A stretch of DNA of 64,000 bases from Arthrobacter sp. Soil736 (GCF_001428005.1 NZ_LMSB01000074.1:62464-126463), one strand, 5' to 3'; shown: positions 25,313-33,893, counted from the stretch's first letter. The notes: generated by a model from the letters alone, not told the origin. A program made the numbers and translations.

Positions 25313-25915
25313 ATGTATAGGGTCCATTCGGGGCTTGGCTGGCTCGGCATTATCGGCGCCGTCGCCTGGATTTCGCTTATGGTCCTGATGGCGGGGGGCT
25401 GGGGACCGCCGGGATCAGCAGAATATGACCGGTACGAAACCAACTCGCAGCTCTGGGTGTTCGCTTTCGCCCTCATGGCCTGCGGCTTCATCGGCCTGTT
25501 CTTGCGGTACAGAACCGGAGCAGAACCCGCACTGGGATTCACCATAGCCTCAATCGTTCTCGGGTTTACGCTCATGATGGCCGGCAACGTGGCCGAGTTC
25601 AGATTCTTCAGCCATCTGCCCTACGATGCGGACAATGCCCGCATGTGGGCCTGGCTAATATTCCTGCTCGGGTTTCTGACAGTCCTAGTAGGATCGCTGC
25701 TCCTTGGAGTGTGGACCCGGAGCCAAGAGCATCTTCCCCGGTGGGCCGGATGGTTGTTCCTACTGGCACTTCCCGCCACGTTTGTGGCTTCCGCCGCGTC
25801 ACTGTACCCCGTTCCGCTGTGCCTGGCGACGCTCACCGCCGGCATACTGGCCCTGCGGCCGAGGCCCATGCCGCATGATGTCTCTGACCCCGCTACGGAG
25901 ACCTGGCCACGATGA
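25313..25915 (+). CDS. Integral membrane protein, 200 aa
   Basis: ATG 25313 follows GGAGAGAAG. About six hydrophobic segments are visible, including LGWLGIIGAVAWISLMVLMA, LWVFAFALMACGFIGLFLRY, ALGFTIASIVLGFTLMMAGN and AWLIFLLGFLTVLVGSLLLG. No conserved catalytic motif is seen. I do not recognise the family. It could be an uncharacterised transporter or sensor-anchoring protein. Confidence 0.7.
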   Translation: MYRVHSGLGWLGIIGAVAWISLMVLMAGGWGPPGSAEYDRYETNSQLWVFAFALMACGFIGLFLRYRTGAEPALGFTIASIVLGFTLMMAGNVAEFRFFSHLPYDADNARMWAWLIFLLGFLTVLVGSLLLGVWTRSQEHLPRWAGWLFLLALPATFVASAASLYPVPLCLATLTAGILALRPRPMPHDVSDPATETWPR

Positions 25916-26192
25916 TGGCATTCATCGTGCTGACCTCCGCGCTGCAAGAGACGCATGACCGGCTCTGCCCATGACGCAACGACGTGTGGCCAATCCACAG
26001 TTTTTCTTGGTCTGGATAAATTTCTGACATCTCAGGACCGGACGACTCCGACACGTTTACCGGGCGGACCCAAAACTACTCCGGCGGAGAGCCGCTCCTG
26101 GCCGTCGTCGCCGCACCTCCCTCCCAGAGCACCAGCGTGCCGGAGTACTCGCGCTCCAGAAGTCGGGGCCTCGGTTGATTAGAGTACAGACC
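25916..26192. other. Intergenic stretch, nothing recognised
   Basis: 277 bases without a supported gene, repeat or terminator. The ATG for the next gene is chosen at 26193. Confidence 0.4.
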
Positions 26193-26873
26193 ATGGACTC
26201 CTCCGCCGCCTCGCCCACTGGCCTCGTGAGGCGCAGCAGGCTTCGCTTTGTGATCATGGTCGTAACGGGATTGGCAGCCGCGGTGGCCGCTGGTCTTTCG
26301 GGGCGCTGGATCGAAGCTCCCGCCATCGGGTGGGCGGTGGCTTCGCTGACATACGTCCTCTGGGTGTGGGCTGTGATCGGCAGGCTAGATCCCGATGGGA
26401 CACGCAAGCACGCCATTACCGAGGATCCCTCGCGGGGTGTCACCGATCTGCTCATTCTTGCTGCAAACGTGGCCAGTCTCGCGGCAGTTGCCGCCGTCGT
26501 TGTCGACTCCCACCGTGGTGCCGCCGGCGCCGATCACGCGCTGGGTGGCGGCCTCCTGGCGCTGTCCTGCGTGGCGTTGTCGTGGATGCTGGTGCAGACC
26601 CTCTTCACCCTGCGCTATGCAGAGTTGTACTACGACCCGGAAAAGCACGGCCAGGAGCCCGGCGGAATCAGCTTCAACCAGGAGCGCCCGCCCCAGTACT
26701 CAGATTTCGCCTACTTGGCCACCAGCCTGGGCATGACGTACCAAGTCTCGGACACCAACCTCGAGAGCCACAGAATCCGTGCCGAGGCGTTGAAGCACGG
26801 GCTCCTGTCCTACCTCTTTGGAACCGTAATCCTGGCCACCACCATCAACCTGGTGATCGGTCTGGCGAGCTAG
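26193..26873 (+). CDS. DUF1345 family membrane protein
   Basis: 226 aa from ATG 26193; an upstream TTG at 26175 is less likely. Four to five membrane helices are visible (RFVIMVVTGLAAAVAAGLSG, AIGWAVASLTYVLWVWAVIG, LILAANVASLAAVAAVVVDS, LLSYLFGTVILATTINLVIG). The family motif DFAYLATSLGMTYQVSDTNL lies before the last helix. DUF1345 proteins are uncharacterised inner-membrane proteins. It stands alone as a transcription unit. Confidence 0.85.
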   Translation: MDSSAASPTGLVRRSRLRFVIMVVTGLAAAVAAGLSGRWIEAPAIGWAVASLTYVLWVWAVIGRLDPDGTRKHAITEDPSRGVTDLLILAANVASLAAVAAVVVDSHRGAAGADHALGGGLLALSCVALSWMLVQTLFTLRYAELYYDPEKHGQEPGGISFNQERPPQYSDFAYLATSLGMTYQVSDTNLESHRIRAEALKHGLLSYLFGTVILATTINLVIGLAS

Positions 26874-26920
26874 TTCCGAAAGGCACTGGCCGCCGAAATC
26901 CGATGCTTGGCTCCACAGAT

Positions 26921-26939
26921 TGTGGTGAGCCGAGACATC
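26921..26939. repeat. Second copy of the IS481-like end sequence
   Basis: TGTGGTGAGCCGAGACATC differs by one base from 15692-15710, and a GCTCCAC lies a few bases before it in both places. No transposase remains here. It touches the stop of the XRE-cupin gene at 26941. Confidence 0.45.
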
Positions 26940-26940
26940 T

Positions 26941-27522
26941 TCAGTGTTTGGGTCGTGCTCGGACGTGGATGCGTTCTCCCTGGTGGCCGAACAGAGTGAG
27001 GAACTCCACTGGTTCCTTGCCCGCACTCGCGAACCAGTGCGGCGTACGCGTGTCGAATTCAGCAACCTCACCGGGGGACATCACGAAGTCATCTTGGCCC
27101 AGGACAAGCCGCAAGCGTCCGTTGAGGACGTAAATCCAGTCGTATCCTTCGTGAACCTGCAAATCGGGCACCTGCGCGCGGTTGCTGCCCGGGAGCACCA
27201 TCTTGAATGCCTGCAGTCCCCCCGGGCGCCGGGTAAGAGGAAGGACCGTGCCCCAGTCGCGCACCACAGGTTTGATGTGAATGCGCGGATCCCCGGTGGC
27301 CGGGGCGTCGATGAGCTCCTCCAGCGGAAGCCTGTACAGTCTGGCGATCGGCAGGAGCAGCTCAAGAGTAGGTCGTCTCTGCCCGGATTCCAGGCGCGAG
27401 AGTGTGCTCACCGAAATCCCTGTTGCGGCGGACGCGTCGGCCAGAGTCAGGTGCCGCTGCGTTCGAAGGGCCCGCATCCGCGGCCCCACCGCATCAAGGT
27501 GTTTCCCGAGCTCATCGTCCAT
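26941..27522 (-). CDS. XRE-family regulator with C-terminal cupin domain
   Basis: 193 aa from ATG 27522 (MDDELGKHLDAVGPRMRALR). The helix-turn-helix is RTQRHLTLADASAATGISVS then TLSRLESGQRRP (about residues 18-50). The C-terminal cupin has QVHEGYDWIYVLNGRLRLVL and the second motif SPGEVAEFDTRTPHW. Members sense a small ligand in the cupin and regulate neighbouring genes. It diverges from a flavin oxidoreductase gene across a 105-base region with an inverted repeat, so it probably controls that gene and itself. Confidence 0.88.
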   Translation of the reverse strand: MDDELGKHLDAVGPRMRALRTQRHLTLADASAATGISVSTLSRLESGQRRPTLELLLPIARLYRLPLEELIDAPATGDPRIHIKPVVRDWGTVLPLTRRPGGLQAFKMVLPGSNRAQVPDLQVHEGYDWIYVLNGRLRLVLGQDDFVMSPGEVAEFDTRTPHWFASAGKEPVEFLTLFGHQGERIHVRARPKH

Positions 27523-27540
27523 GCCTCCATGTTGCCATAA

Positions 27541-27558
27541 CGGCAAAATTCTTTGCCG
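27541..27558. promoter_or_regulatory. Palindromic operator candidate
   Basis: CGGCAAA-ATTC-TTTGCCG is a perfect 7-bp inverted repeat with a 4-base spacer, 18 bases upstream of the regulator start and 69 bases before the oxidoreductase. An overlapping TTGCC-ATAAC-GGCAA dyad lies at 27533-27547. It is the likely binding site of the XRE-cupin regulator. Confidence 0.6.
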
Positions 27559-27627
27559 ACCCTCCACGCTGTGCCGAACTATGGAAACAACGGCAGTACG
27601 GCCGTTGTACGGGCGGAGGAGTTGGGT

Positions 27628-28689
27628 ATGACAAGCGAAATAAGTCGAAAATACGAGGTTGTGGTTGTGGGCGGTGGCGCTGCCGGGCTGAGTGCGGCGG
27701 TGACTCTAAGCAGGGCGCTACGATCAACCCTCGTGATTGACGCCGGAGAACCGAGAAACGCCCCCGCGGCCGGCGTGCACGGATTCCTGTCCAGGGACGG
27801 AGTGAGCCCCGGGGAACTCCTTGTCCAGGGCCGGAAGGAAGTACGCCGCTACGGGGGGACAGTCACAAGCGGGGAAGTAGTCGGTGCCCGCCCCTCCGCC
27901 TACGGGTTCGACGTCGTTTTGGCAGATGGACGGACGGTAGCGGCCAGGCGCCTGCTGATAGCCACCGGGTTGACCGATGAGCTTCCCGAGGTCGAAGGGC
28001 TCAGGGACCGATGGGGCCGTGATGTGTTGCACTGTCCGTATTGCCACGGGTGGGAGGTCCGGCACCGGGCAATCGGAGTGCTGGCGTCCGGGCCGATGGC
28101 CGTTCATCAGGCGCTGCTGTTCCGGCAGTGGAGCGCCAACATCACACTGTTCCTCAACGACGCAGTAGAGCCATCGGACGAGGAATGGGAGCAGCTGTCC
28201 GCACGATCCATCTCCGTCGTTATGGGCAGCGTTCTGTCGCTGGAAGTCACCAATGATGCAGTCAGCGGGGTTGCCCTGTCCTCCGGCAAGGTACTGCCGG
28301 TGGAGGCCGTAGTGGTGGGCCCAAGGTTTGAAGCACGCTCGGCACTGCTGGAATCACTCGGAGTTGAAACTGTGGAGCACCCGCGGGGTATAGGGAAGCA
28401 CGTCGAAACCAGCGCCCAGGGTGCCACATCCGTGGCCGGTGTGTGGGCGGCAGGGAACGTCTCCGACCTGACGGCGCAAGTCATGGCTTCCGCTGCCGCG
28501 GGGGTGGCAGCAGGTGCGGCTATCAATGCCGATCTCATCAGCGAAGACACGCGGAGGGCGGTCTCGGCCGCGGGAAGCCCCTTTACAGCTGAAATCGAAG
28601 CACGTGTCAGCGAGAAGATCCTCGGAAGCAGGCGCCACGGACTCGATGCTGCGTCCATGGGCCGGATGGAGAGTCGTGAAGCAGGGTAG
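27628..28689 (+). CDS. NAD(P)/FAD-dependent oxidoreductase, thioredoxin-reductase-like
   Basis: 353 aa from ATG 27628, with GGAGG about nine bases upstream. The FAD-binding motif VVVGGGAAGLSAA is at residues 12-24, an ATG-like motif LLIATGLTDELPEVEGL follows, and the redox pair is Cys136-Pro-Tyr-Cys139 (HCPYCHGWEV). The end WAAGNVSDLTAQVMASAAAG is the FAD-contacting aspartate/amide region, here GNVSDL. The NAD(P)H-binding GxGxxG is degraded (GVLASGPMAV), as in ferredoxin/flavin-type or disulfide-forming members such as GliT/HlmI-like proteins. The role may be disulfide or electron transfer. It is divergent from its likely regulator. Confidence 0.85.
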   Translation: MTSEISRKYEVVVVGGGAAGLSAAVTLSRALRSTLVIDAGEPRNAPAAGVHGFLSRDGVSPGELLVQGRKEVRRYGGTVTSGEVVGARPSAYGFDVVLADGRTVAARRLLIATGLTDELPEVEGLRDRWGRDVLHCPYCHGWEVRHRAIGVLASGPMAVHQALLFRQWSANITLFLNDAVEPSDEEWEQLSARSISVVMGSVLSLEVTNDAVSGVALSSGKVLPVEAVVVGPRFEARSALLESLGVETVEHPRGIGKHVETSAQGATSVAGVWAAGNVSDLTAQVMASAAAGVAAGAAINADLISEDTRRAVSAAGSPFTAEIEARVSEKILGSRRHGLDAASMGRMESREAG

Positions 28690-28765
28690 CCGGACAGATA
28701 CTGGATCGATGGCACCTGCGCCGCTGGACCACCGCCCGAGTGCGTCGTCCGACTTGCTGTTGCTT

Positions 28766-29275
28766 CTAGCAGCCGCTGGTTAGTTCGTCCTCCAGCTCTT
28801 CGTCGGATTCGATCCGGCGCAGCACGGACAGCCGCTCCGCAATGCGGGTTAGCACCGACGCCTCCTCAGCCGGCAAGGCCGCGGTCCGTGCGGCTTCCTC
28901 CCAATCGAGCGGACCGGCGCCGACCAGAAACAGAACACGGTCCCGGTCATGGAGTACACCAACGACCTTCAGGAATCGGTGCCAGGCAGCCGCTGAGCCG
29001 GCGGCGACCGGCACGGACGGGGACGGGACACCGTCGATCACCCACGACGGAAACTGTCCGGCTAGCCCAAGGTAGTCAGCGTCCGTACGGGGCCCGGCGC
29101 ACAACTCGGTGAAGCTGACCCAGAGGACGTCCGGATCGGCGCTCTTGACGGTCAGCGGCCCCGAGGGGAGGACCAGCACCTGCTGCTGCGGGGGCGAGGG
29201 CCGGAAAAGCCCGTAGGCGCCCAGCTGCCGTTCGGTCCCCGGGGTGATGATCAGCCCCCGCCGGAATTCGGTCAT
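28766..29275 (-). CDS. Stand-alone AFG1/ZapE C-terminal-domain protein
   Basis: 169 aa (MTEFRRGLIITPGTERQLGA). DVLWVSFTELCAGPRTDADY, LGLAGQFPSWVIDGVPS and FLKVVGVLHDRDRVLFLVGA match the region after the Walker B of actinobacterial AFG1/ZapE ATPases (LW-sF-dLC--p-s--DYL-la--f---vl-gvP). The P-loop and Walker B are absent, and the gene has its own ATG. It ends five bases before the corA stop region on the same strand order. It may be a regulatory paralogue rather than a broken gene, since the frame is clean. Confidence 0.6.
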   Translation of the reverse strand: MTEFRRGLIITPGTERQLGAYGLFRPSPPQQQVLVLPSGPLTVKSADPDVLWVSFTELCAGPRTDADYLGLAGQFPSWVIDGVPSPSVPVAAGSAAAWHRFLKVVGVLHDRDRVLFLVGAGPLDWEEAARTAALPAEEASVLTRIAERLSVLRRIESDEELEDELTSGC

Positions 29276-29278
29276 GTC

Positions 29279-30274
29279 CTAGAGCCAGCCTTTCTTCTTG
29301 AAAATCACGTACATCAGGGCGGCTGTTCCGGCCATGAGGAGGATCGACATGGGATACCCGTAAGCCCAGTGCAGCTCCGGCATGTGATCAAAGTTCATGC
29401 CGTAGACGCCGGCAACGAAGGAGGGGGCAAAGAAAATAGCCGCCCACGACGAAATCTTCTTTACCTGCTCGTTCTGTTTGGCGCTGGCATCGTTCTGCCG
29501 GTTCGCGGTCAGCGTCCCGTCCAGCGTGAGAGCGTTCTGCAGGAGGTCGCGGAAGGAATTGGCGCGGGATATGACCCGCACCACATGGTCTTCGACATCG
29601 CGGAGGCTGTGCTGGAGGTTCGTGTCCACCTCATACTTCTCGAATCCCTGCTTGAGCTGGTCCATCACGGCGGGAAGCGGATTGATGGCCCGCTGGAACT
29701 GGATCACCTCGCGGGCCAGTTCATAAATGCGGCGGGACACCGTGCTATCGCCGGAGAACAGCTGGTCTTCAATTTCGTCGATGTCGTTTTCCAACCCGGC
29801 AATCACCGGAGCGTAATCATCCACCACCTGGTCCAGGAGGGCGTAGAGCACCGCTTCAGGCCCGTGGCGGAGGAGGTCGGGGCGGGACTCCAGCCGGCGC
29901 CGGACCTGCCCCACGCCGGACATTTCCGCGTGGCGCACGGTCACCACGAAGTTCTTGCCCGTGAAGATGTGGAGTTCGCCGAACTCCACCGTCTCCGTGT
30001 CGTCGCGGTACCTGGCCGGCCTGAGGACAGTGAAGAGGTTATCGCCGTAGCGCTCCAGCTTGGGCCGCTGGTGCGCGGAAATGGCGTCCTCGACAGCGAG
30101 TTCGTGAAGGCCGAATTCCTCCGCGACGGCGGCCATCTCGGTTTCGGACGGCCGGTACAGCCCGATCCACGCCATGCCCCCGTGCTTGGCAAGAGTCTCA
30201 AACGTCTGCTCAAGGTTCTCCGGTTCGGCGCTGCGGACGCCGTCAACGTAGACGGCGTTATCGATGATGGTCAC
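29279..30274 (-). CDS. corA: CorA-type magnesium/cobalt channel
   Basis: 331 aa. The signature GMN is in VYGMNFDHMPELHWAYGYPM after the first membrane helix (WAAIFFAPSFVAGVYGMN), and a second helix (SILLMAGTAALMYVIFKKKG) ends the protein with the basic KKKGWL tail. The large N-terminal cytoplasmic funnel includes LVDDYAPVIAGLENDIDEIE-like helices. CorA forms a pentameric Mg2+/Co2+ channel. The length and the topology are standard. It lies immediately upstream of the ZapE-domain gene on the same strand. Confidence 0.95.
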   Translation of the reverse strand: MTIIDNAVYVDGVRSAEPENLEQTFETLAKHGGMAWIGLYRPSETEMAAVAEEFGLHELAVEDAISAHQRPKLERYGDNLFTVLRPARYRDDTETVEFGELHIFTGKNFVVTVRHAEMSGVGQVRRRLESRPDLLRHGPEAVLYALLDQVVDDYAPVIAGLENDIDEIEDQLFSGDSTVSRRIYELAREVIQFQRAINPLPAVMDQLKQGFEKYEVDTNLQHSLRDVEDHVVRVISRANSFRDLLQNALTLDGTLTANRQNDASAKQNEQVKKISSWAAIFFAPSFVAGVYGMNFDHMPELHWAYGYPMSILLMAGTAALMYVIFKKKGWL

Positions 30275-30317
30275 AGCCGGCAGGTCTCCGTCAGGGGGCT
30301 CAGGACATTAAGGGGCA

Positions 30318-30743
30318 TCAGGACATTGCGCCGATGATGACGCCGGCAGCTGTCATCGCAGCCACGTCGTGGCCGGAATCAATGAGCGTCGCGGCTACCG
30401 GCCGGCCGGCGAAGCCGTTGTGGATGACGTGCCCGCCGGCACGGAAGACAACCGCAAGGACCAGAGCAAACCACCCGCCGGCCACCGCGTTGTCCAGCCC
30501 GAGCGTGCCGATCAGCACAGCGAGCAGGACGGCTGTCAGTGCCGCTGCCACCATCATGGGCATCCAGATGCCGGCTCCGCCCCCGGTGTTCTTGAGGTCC
30601 TCTTCGGTCTTGCCGATGGCTGCCATCCATCTGTTTCCCAGCACTGCCGGCAGGTACCAGACAAAGCCGATTGCCATGCTGGCGATGAAGGCAAGTAGCA
30701 CGGCGAGCCAGTTGATTTGGGTTATGTAAGAGAGCCAATCCAT
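30318..30743 (-). CDS. DUF1761-type membrane protein
   Basis: 141 aa (MDWLSYITQINWLAVLLAFI). Four membrane helices are visible, with the family features GFVWYLPAVLGNRWMAAIGK near the N-terminus and GHVIHNGFAGRPVAATLIDS before the last helix. The DUF1761 family has no known biochemical role. It is followed after a short gap by corA on the same strand. Confidence 0.85.
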   Translation of the reverse strand: MDWLSYITQINWLAVLLAFIASMAIGFVWYLPAVLGNRWMAAIGKTEEDLKNTGGGAGIWMPMMVAAALTAVLLAVLIGTLGLDNAVAGGWFALVLAVVFRAGGHVIHNGFAGRPVAATLIDSGHDVAAMTAAGVIIGAMS

Positions 30744-30783
30744 CTTCGAATCCTATTCCCCAACGGGGTGCCGGGCCGCCGGG

Positions 30784-31317
30784 TCAGCCGCCCGGCCGTG
30801 TCGGCAGGGCTGAAGCCCCCTGGACTGAGGCTCCCTGGACAAGCCGGCTGATCAGCGGCTCCGTCCGGTACTGGATGTGCGTGTGGAGCGCCAGCACGGT
30901 TTCGGTCCGGATGACCCCCTTGATCCGCAGGATCGAGCGCAGGGCGGCCTGCAGGTTGTGCGTATCCGTTGCCACCACGCGGCACCAGACGTCGCCGCGG
31001 CCAGAGATTTCGTGAACCTCGAGGACCTGGGGGATCAGCCGCAGGGCACCCACGACGCCGTCGAGTTCCCGGTGCGTCACCTCGATCGTCACGAAGGCGA
31101 CGACGTCGTAGCCGACCGATTCGAGGTCGATCTCCCGGCCGCCGTCGTGCAGTATGCCCGAGCGCAGCATCCGCCGGACGCGCGATTGTGCCGTGTTCCG
31201 CGCGATGCCGAGCTTGTCGCTCAGTTCGCCGATCTGGATCCGCGGATCGCGGACCAGTTCGAGCAGGATCTTGAGGTCTGTGGGGTCCAGGCTGTTCAAA
31301 TCATCACTCCGGTTCAT
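30784..31317 (-). CDS. Lrp/AsnC family transcriptional regulator
   Basis: 177 aa from ATG 31317 (MNRSDDLNSLDPTDLKILLE). The helix-turn-helix is QIGELSDKLGIARNTAQSRV then RRML; the RAM/AsnC sensor domain has FVTIEVTHRELDGVVGALRL and EISGRGDVWCRVVATDTHNL. The C-terminus has a short duplicated VQGAS. Such proteins regulate amino-acid or transporter genes in response to an effector. It diverges from an MFS exporter gene (31471), its most likely target. Confidence 0.9.
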   Translation of the reverse strand: MNRSDDLNSLDPTDLKILLELVRDPRIQIGELSDKLGIARNTAQSRVRRMLRSGILHDGGREIDLESVGYDVVAFVTIEVTHRELDGVVGALRLIPQVLEVHEISGRGDVWCRVVATDTHNLQAALRSILRIKGVIRTETVLALHTHIQYRTEPLISRLVQGASVQGASALPTRPGG

Positions 31318-31470
31318 GTTTTGGGTCCAAGATTGACGGTTTTGATCAATTTTCCCACGAAACAAGGTGATGGTACGCATTCCTGCCTCATTCTGTAGAT
31401 ATCAATTTCCCTCCGCGGGGCAGCTCCCACAAGGGGCGGGCGACGCGGAAACATAGGCAAGGGCACGGGC

Positions 31471-32739
31471 ATGACCGTCTTTAGCGAACTTCGGATGCGT
31501 CCGGCCGCCGCTGGCCGCTGGGGTTGGGATGCGTCCAACACCTCACGGCTGGCGATGGCCGGCGTCGTCATCTTCACCCTCCTGGTGGGGGCAAACCTGG
31601 CGACGCCCCTCTACCCGCTGCTGCAGGCCAAGCTGGGCATCAGCTCCCTCGGCGTCACTGTCGCATTTTCCGCCTATGTCCTGGCCCTCGTCTCCACCCT
31701 GATGCTGGCCGGCCACTGGTCTGACCACATCGGACGCCGGGCGGCGCTGCTGCTCGCCGTGCTGACGGGGCTCGCGGGAGGTTTCGTTTTTGCGCACGCC
31801 GACAGCCTGCCCGCGTTGTGTGCAGGCCGTGCGCTCCAGGGCATCGCCGTTGCCCTTGCCACCGGTGCCAGCTCCGCCGCCCTGCGTGAGCTCTTGCCGG
31901 AGCGGCCCGAGTGGGCCTCACGGTTCACCCTGCTGGCCTCCGCTGGGGGAGTGGCGGCCGGTCCGGCGATCGGCGGAGTGCTGTCCCTGCTGCCGGGACC
32001 CACGTCCACGCCCTACTTCATCCATTCCCTGGTCCTCCTTGCGCTGCTGGTCCCGCTCTACCTGCTCCGGGCACGTCCCGCCATCAAGCCGGCCGTCGGC
32101 CCCCGCCCGCTGAAGGCCCTGGCGCCGCGCCGCCCGTCGGTGTCGCGCGAGGCGCGCGGAGCATTCTGGCTGGCTGCCGCCGTCGGATTCCTCAGCTTCA
32201 CTGTCTTTGGTTTCTGCCTCTCCCTCGCGCCGGGGTACTTTGCCCGCATCGTCGGAGTTGATTCCCGTCCCCTCATCGGCGTGCTCTCCGGACTTACGCT
32301 CGGTGCCTCCGCCCTGAGCCAGCTGGTCGGCGTCCGCGGCAGGTTTGCTGTGCCGGCCGGCCTGGCGGTGCTGGGAGGGTCAGTGATGCTCATCGCCGCC
32401 GCGGCGGCCTGGAGCAATCCCTGGCTGCTGATCGTTGCCAGCCTCGCGGCCGGCGTCGGCCAGGGCATCGCCTTCCGGACCGTCTTCAATGACGTGGCCG
32501 GGAAGGTGGAGGCGTCGCGCCACGCCCAGATCATCAGCACGGTTTACGTGATCACCTATCTGGGAAGTGCCGTTCCGGTCATCGGGCTGGGACTCGCGAC
32601 GGCGGCCTATGGGCTTGAGGGGGCCGTGGCGGGTTTCGTCGTGCTCTGCGGCATGGCCGCCGGGGTGCTGGCGGCGATGACGCTGCGCCAGGGCCTTCGC
32701 CCGCCTGAGGACGGGCCGCTGACTGCGGCTCCGTCTTGA
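31471..32739 (+). CDS. MFS transporter
   Basis: 422 aa, 12 predicted membrane helices. The loop 2-3 motif is GHWSDHIGRRAALLLAVLTG. A substrate-binding half-site in helix 1 region reads VIFTLLVGANLATPLYPLLQ. The type resembles sugar-efflux or drug-efflux MFS proteins. It is divergently transcribed from the Lrp regulator and separated from the following ArsR gene by the 14-bp repeat array, so either regulator may act on it. Confidence 0.9.
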   Translation: MTVFSELRMRPAAAGRWGWDASNTSRLAMAGVVIFTLLVGANLATPLYPLLQAKLGISSLGVTVAFSAYVLALVSTLMLAGHWSDHIGRRAALLLAVLTGLAGGFVFAHADSLPALCAGRALQGIAVALATGASSAALRELLPERPEWASRFTLLASAGGVAAGPAIGGVLSLLPGPTSTPYFIHSLVLLALLVPLYLLRARPAIKPAVGPRPLKALAPRRPSVSREARGAFWLAAAVGFLSFTVFGFCLSLAPGYFARIVGVDSRPLIGVLSGLTLGASALSQLVGVRGRFAVPAGLAVLGGSVMLIAAAAAWSNPWLLIVASLAAGVGQGIAFRTVFNDVAGKVEASRHAQIISTVYVITYLGSAVPVIGLGLATAAYGLEGAVAGFVVLCGMAAGVLAAMTLRQGLRPPEDGPLTAAPS

Positions 32740-32793
32740 ACCGGGCGGCCCGAGCGAGGGCACACGCCCAACGTAAAAGCCGGCGCGGGACGA

Positions 32794-32873
32794 CTTTGCA
32801 AAGGTTTGATTGCAAAGCATGTGCTGCAAAGAAAGGGTTGCAAAGAAACCCTTGCAAAGGTTTCTTTGCAAGC
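32794..32873. promoter_or_regulatory. Six-unit TTGCAAAG array with 14-bp period
   Basis: TTGCAAAG starts at 32796, 32810, 32838 and 32852; CTGCAAAG at 32824; TTGCAAGC at 32866. All units are exactly 14 bases apart. The first and last are embedded in CTTTGCAA palindromes. The array ends 14 bases before the ATG of the ArsR-type regulator. It most probably is the autoregulatory operator. The periodicity is seen directly; the binding protein is inferred. Confidence 0.8.
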
Positions 32874-32886
32874 GTAGCGTTCGCCT

Positions 32887-33597
32887 ATGGAAACAACCCC
32901 GCGGCCCGGCAGGGATGGCTCGAACGGCGTCGAGGAATTCCCGTTTCCGGTCCGCAAGATGGACACCGCGTCCCTGAAGGCCCTCGCCCACCCGCTCCGC
33001 GTGCAGATCCTGGAGATGCTGTCCCGCTATGGGGCCCAGACTGCCTGCGGCCTTGGCGAGCTCCTGGGGGAGTCCAGCGGTTCCACAAGCTATCACCTGC
33101 GCCAACTGGCCAAGCACGATTTTGTCCGTGAGGTCGAGGGGAAGGGGACCGCCAGGGAGCGGTGGTGGGAAAGGCCCCGGGGCGCCCTGCAGGTCTCGTC
33201 CCCGGAACTTGCCAGCTCACCGGCCACCGAGGAGGCCTCACGGCTCGTGAGCCGCGAGTTTGAACACAGCCGCCAGGCGGTACTGGCCGACTTCATGGCC
33301 CATGGCGTGGATGCCCTGGACAGCCACTGGCTTCACGCCGCGACTATCAACACCTCCAATGCCCGGATGAACGCCGAACAGTTGGGCCGGTACGCCCGCG
33401 CCGTGGAGGCCTACGGGCACAGGCTGCTGGAGGAGATCCGCGACGAGGGCGAGCAGGAAGATGCCCGGCCGGTCCAGATCCATTTCAATGCATTCCCGAT
33501 CCTTGGCGTTCCGGCGACGGCAACGAGCCGCGGCGCACGCAAAGCAGCGAAGACACCCTCCGCCAAGAGAACAAGTCCCGAAAGGAAAGAGCCATGA
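32887..33597 (+). CDS. ArsR-type winged-helix regulator
   Basis: 236 aa. Winged-helix motif SLKALAHPLRVQILEMLSRY then QTACGLGELLGESSGSTSYH LRQLAKHDFVREVEGK (about residues 28-95) is the HTH_20/ArsR type that senses small molecules. The C-terminal 130 residues contain a helical region (EFEHSRQAVLADFMAHGVDA) and a basic tail. The gene follows the 14-bp TTGCAAAG array and overlaps by four bases with a small downstream gene. It is likely an autorepressor which also controls the MFS gene upstream. Confidence 0.88.
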   Translation: METTPRPGRDGSNGVEEFPFPVRKMDTASLKALAHPLRVQILEMLSRYGAQTACGLGELLGESSGSTSYHLRQLAKHDFVREVEGKGTARERWWERPRGALQVSSPELASSPATEEASRLVSREFEHSRQAVLADFMAHGVDALDSHWLHAATINTSNARMNAEQLGRYARAVEAYGHRLLEEIRDEGEQEDARPVQIHFNAFPILGVPATATSRGARKAAKTPSAKRTSPERKEP

Positions 33598-33833
33598 GTG
33601 CTCTGTCGATCAGCCGGTCAGTCCCGGGCTCCGTCTCCCGGCGCGCGTCCTTCATCGAAGCCGCGGCCGTCCGCGTGGGATCGGGGCTTGTTGCCTGGGC
33701 GGAAAGCCGCCGCACCCGCCCGGAGGAGACGGTGAGGCAACTGGAGGCCGCCGCCCTGCGCCGCGACGAACTGAATGTGCTCCGGGCCGACATGCTGGGC
33801 ACCGCCCACTCCGGTCTGCCGCCCCAGCGCTGA
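33594..33833 (+). CDS. Small hypothetical protein, 79 aa
   Basis: Its ATG overlaps the ArsR-gene stop (ATGA), so the two are co-translated. MSALSISRSVPGSVSRRASF, then an amphipathic helix FIEAAAVRVGSGLVAWAESR and LEAAALRRDELNVLRADMLG. There is no membrane segment. It may be a partner of the regulator; no family is recognised. Confidence 0.7.
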   Translation: MSALSISRSVPGSVSRRASFIEAAAVRVGSGLVAWAESRRTRPEETVRQLEAAALRRDELNVLRADMLGTAHSGLPPQR

Positions 33834-33893
33834 GTCACCTGCAGGCAAGACTGGGCCGCCTTGCCCTGGACCGCCCTGCGCCGGCCCGTCCGG

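Noticed and set aside
32794..32873. Plasmid-type iterons / replication origin
   Set aside because: No replication initiator gene is adjacent; the array is directly before an ArsR-type regulator and is better explained as an operator.
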